From Bacteroidota bacterium (GTDB lineage: Bacteria; Bacteroidota; Bacteroidia; Chitinophagales; Chitinophagaceae): a stretch of DNA of 64,000 bases. A program made the translations under genes and the position numbers. The notes beneath the pieces are model-generated. The model searched no databases and was not told where the DNA came from. It worked only from the letters and a program-made list of their open reading frames with translations. Of the stretch, positions 63,573 to 64,000 are shown one piece after another. The first letter of the stretch is position 1. Each line of letters begins with the position of its first letter. The stretch is taken from the NCBI GenBank assembly GCA_018268105.1, contig JAFDXG010000126.1, positions 1-64,000 of the forward strand, read 5' to 3'.

Positions 63573-64000
63573 ATGACCCAACAGGAAATAGCAGGTATGG
63601 TAAAGCAGACAGGATTCATGCCGTTGTTTACGCATACAGATCTGTCAGTTTGCACCAATGTATTAAAAGCATCTTATGACGCCGGGGTGCGTTTATTTGA
63701 ATTTACCAACCGCAATGAAAACTCTTTTGATATTTTCTGTGCATTGCGAAAATATTGTACAGATTCACTTCCGGGAATGATCCTTGGAATAGGAACGATC
63801 AAAAATGCACAGCAGGCAGAACAATTTATTGCGGCTGGTGCGGATTTTCTTATTTCGCCAATGATATTGGAAGAGATAAATAATGTGGCGGTAAAAAATC
63901 GGAAACTATGGATGCCCGGATGTGCAACACCTTCTGAAATTGGACTTGCTGAAAATTGGGGAATAAATATCGTAAAAATATTTCCAGCCCGGCAATTAGG
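63573..64000 (+). CDS. eda: KDPG/KHG aldolase, 5' part
   Basis: The frame starts with ATG at 63573 and runs off the right edge after 142 codons. MPLFTHTD, GVRLFEFTNR (substrate-binding Glu and Arg), GIGTIKN, FLISPM, WMPGCATPSEI and VKIFPA appear in the order of the class I aldolase; the Lys of VKIFPA forms the Schiff base. It cleaves KDPG to pyruvate and glyceraldehyde 3-phosphate, directly after KdgK. Confidence 0.92.
   Translation, partial: MTQQEIAGMVKQTGFMPLFTHTDLSVCTNVLKASYDAGVRLFEFTNRNENSFDIFCALRKYCTDSLPGMILGIGTIKNAQQAEQFIAAGADFLISPMILEEINNVAVKNRKLWMPGCATPSEIGLAENWGINIVKIFPARQL

Overview
The window reads as a piece of a Bacteroidota chromosome, most likely from the Chitinophagaceae or a close relative. 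The evidence is a type IX secretion sorting tail at the left edge, a TonB receptor with a carboxypeptidase-like plug extension, family-typical genes (DUF2723, DUF2911, DUF4197, DUF4251, DUF4282, WG repeats), promoters of the TTTG/TAnnTTTG type, and starts without clear Shine-Dalgarno sequences. Base composition is mostly around 40-45% GC by eye. No rRNA, tRNA or CRISPR array was seen.

Layout. 0-6.8 kb: end of a T9SS cargo protein, a secreted nucleoside hydrolase, a glycosyltransferase fused to a degenerate HAD phosphatase, a CPA2-type antiporter and a GT2 glycosyltransferase. 6.87-7.53 kb: an ORF-less group IIC intron beside a terminator hairpin. 7.6-11.8 kb: a lipoprotein, a TonB receptor probably for a metal or metal chelate, and a small His/Cys-rich membrane protein. 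12.2-17.5 kb: DUF2723 GT-C glycosyltransferase and an ABC-F ATPase. 17.7-25.1 kb is accessory: an ECF-like sigma factor, a membrane anti-sigma-like protein and an exported TPR-CHAT protease in a row, then a Fic AMP-transferase, a broken second copy of the CHAT gene tail, an Xre/RES toxin-antitoxin pair and several palindromic repeats. 25.4-33 kb: exported proteins (lipoproteins, a TIG-kelch protein, DUF4282, a WG-repeat protein). 33-37.9 kb: an M19 dipeptidase, a QueD-like protein, and a DGC-domain protein with a large unknown protein behind a palindromic operator. 37.9-44.7 kb: exported caspase-like protein, MtgA, FabH, paired DUF2911 proteins, AcpH and a JmjC-type cupin. 45-55 kb: an orphan 2-oxoacid:ferredoxin oxidoreductase beta subunit, GH125 mannosidase, DUF4197, an aminotransferase divergent from a MarR regulator, a GHL10 hydrolase, a REC-Hpt protein and RpoN with a PAP2-like membrane protein. 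55-64 kb: L,D-transpeptidase, cupin, SMP-30-like protein, Tat-exported phospholipase C, DUF4251, PQQ-type sugar dehydrogenase, then KDG kinase and the start of KDPG aldolase.

How parts fit. KDG kinase and KDPG aldolase form the lower part of uronate/Entner-Doudoroff catabolism, with exported sugar-handling enzymes nearby. The most novel-looking unit is the sigma factor / one-pass membrane protein / periplasmic TPR-CHAT protease row. It could be a proteolysis-controlled sigma circuit, by analogy with TPR-CHAT proteases that act on sigma-factor partners in type III-E CRISPR systems; that reading is inference. Intergenic regions hold an unusual number of dispersed palindromic elements, several present twice in the window.
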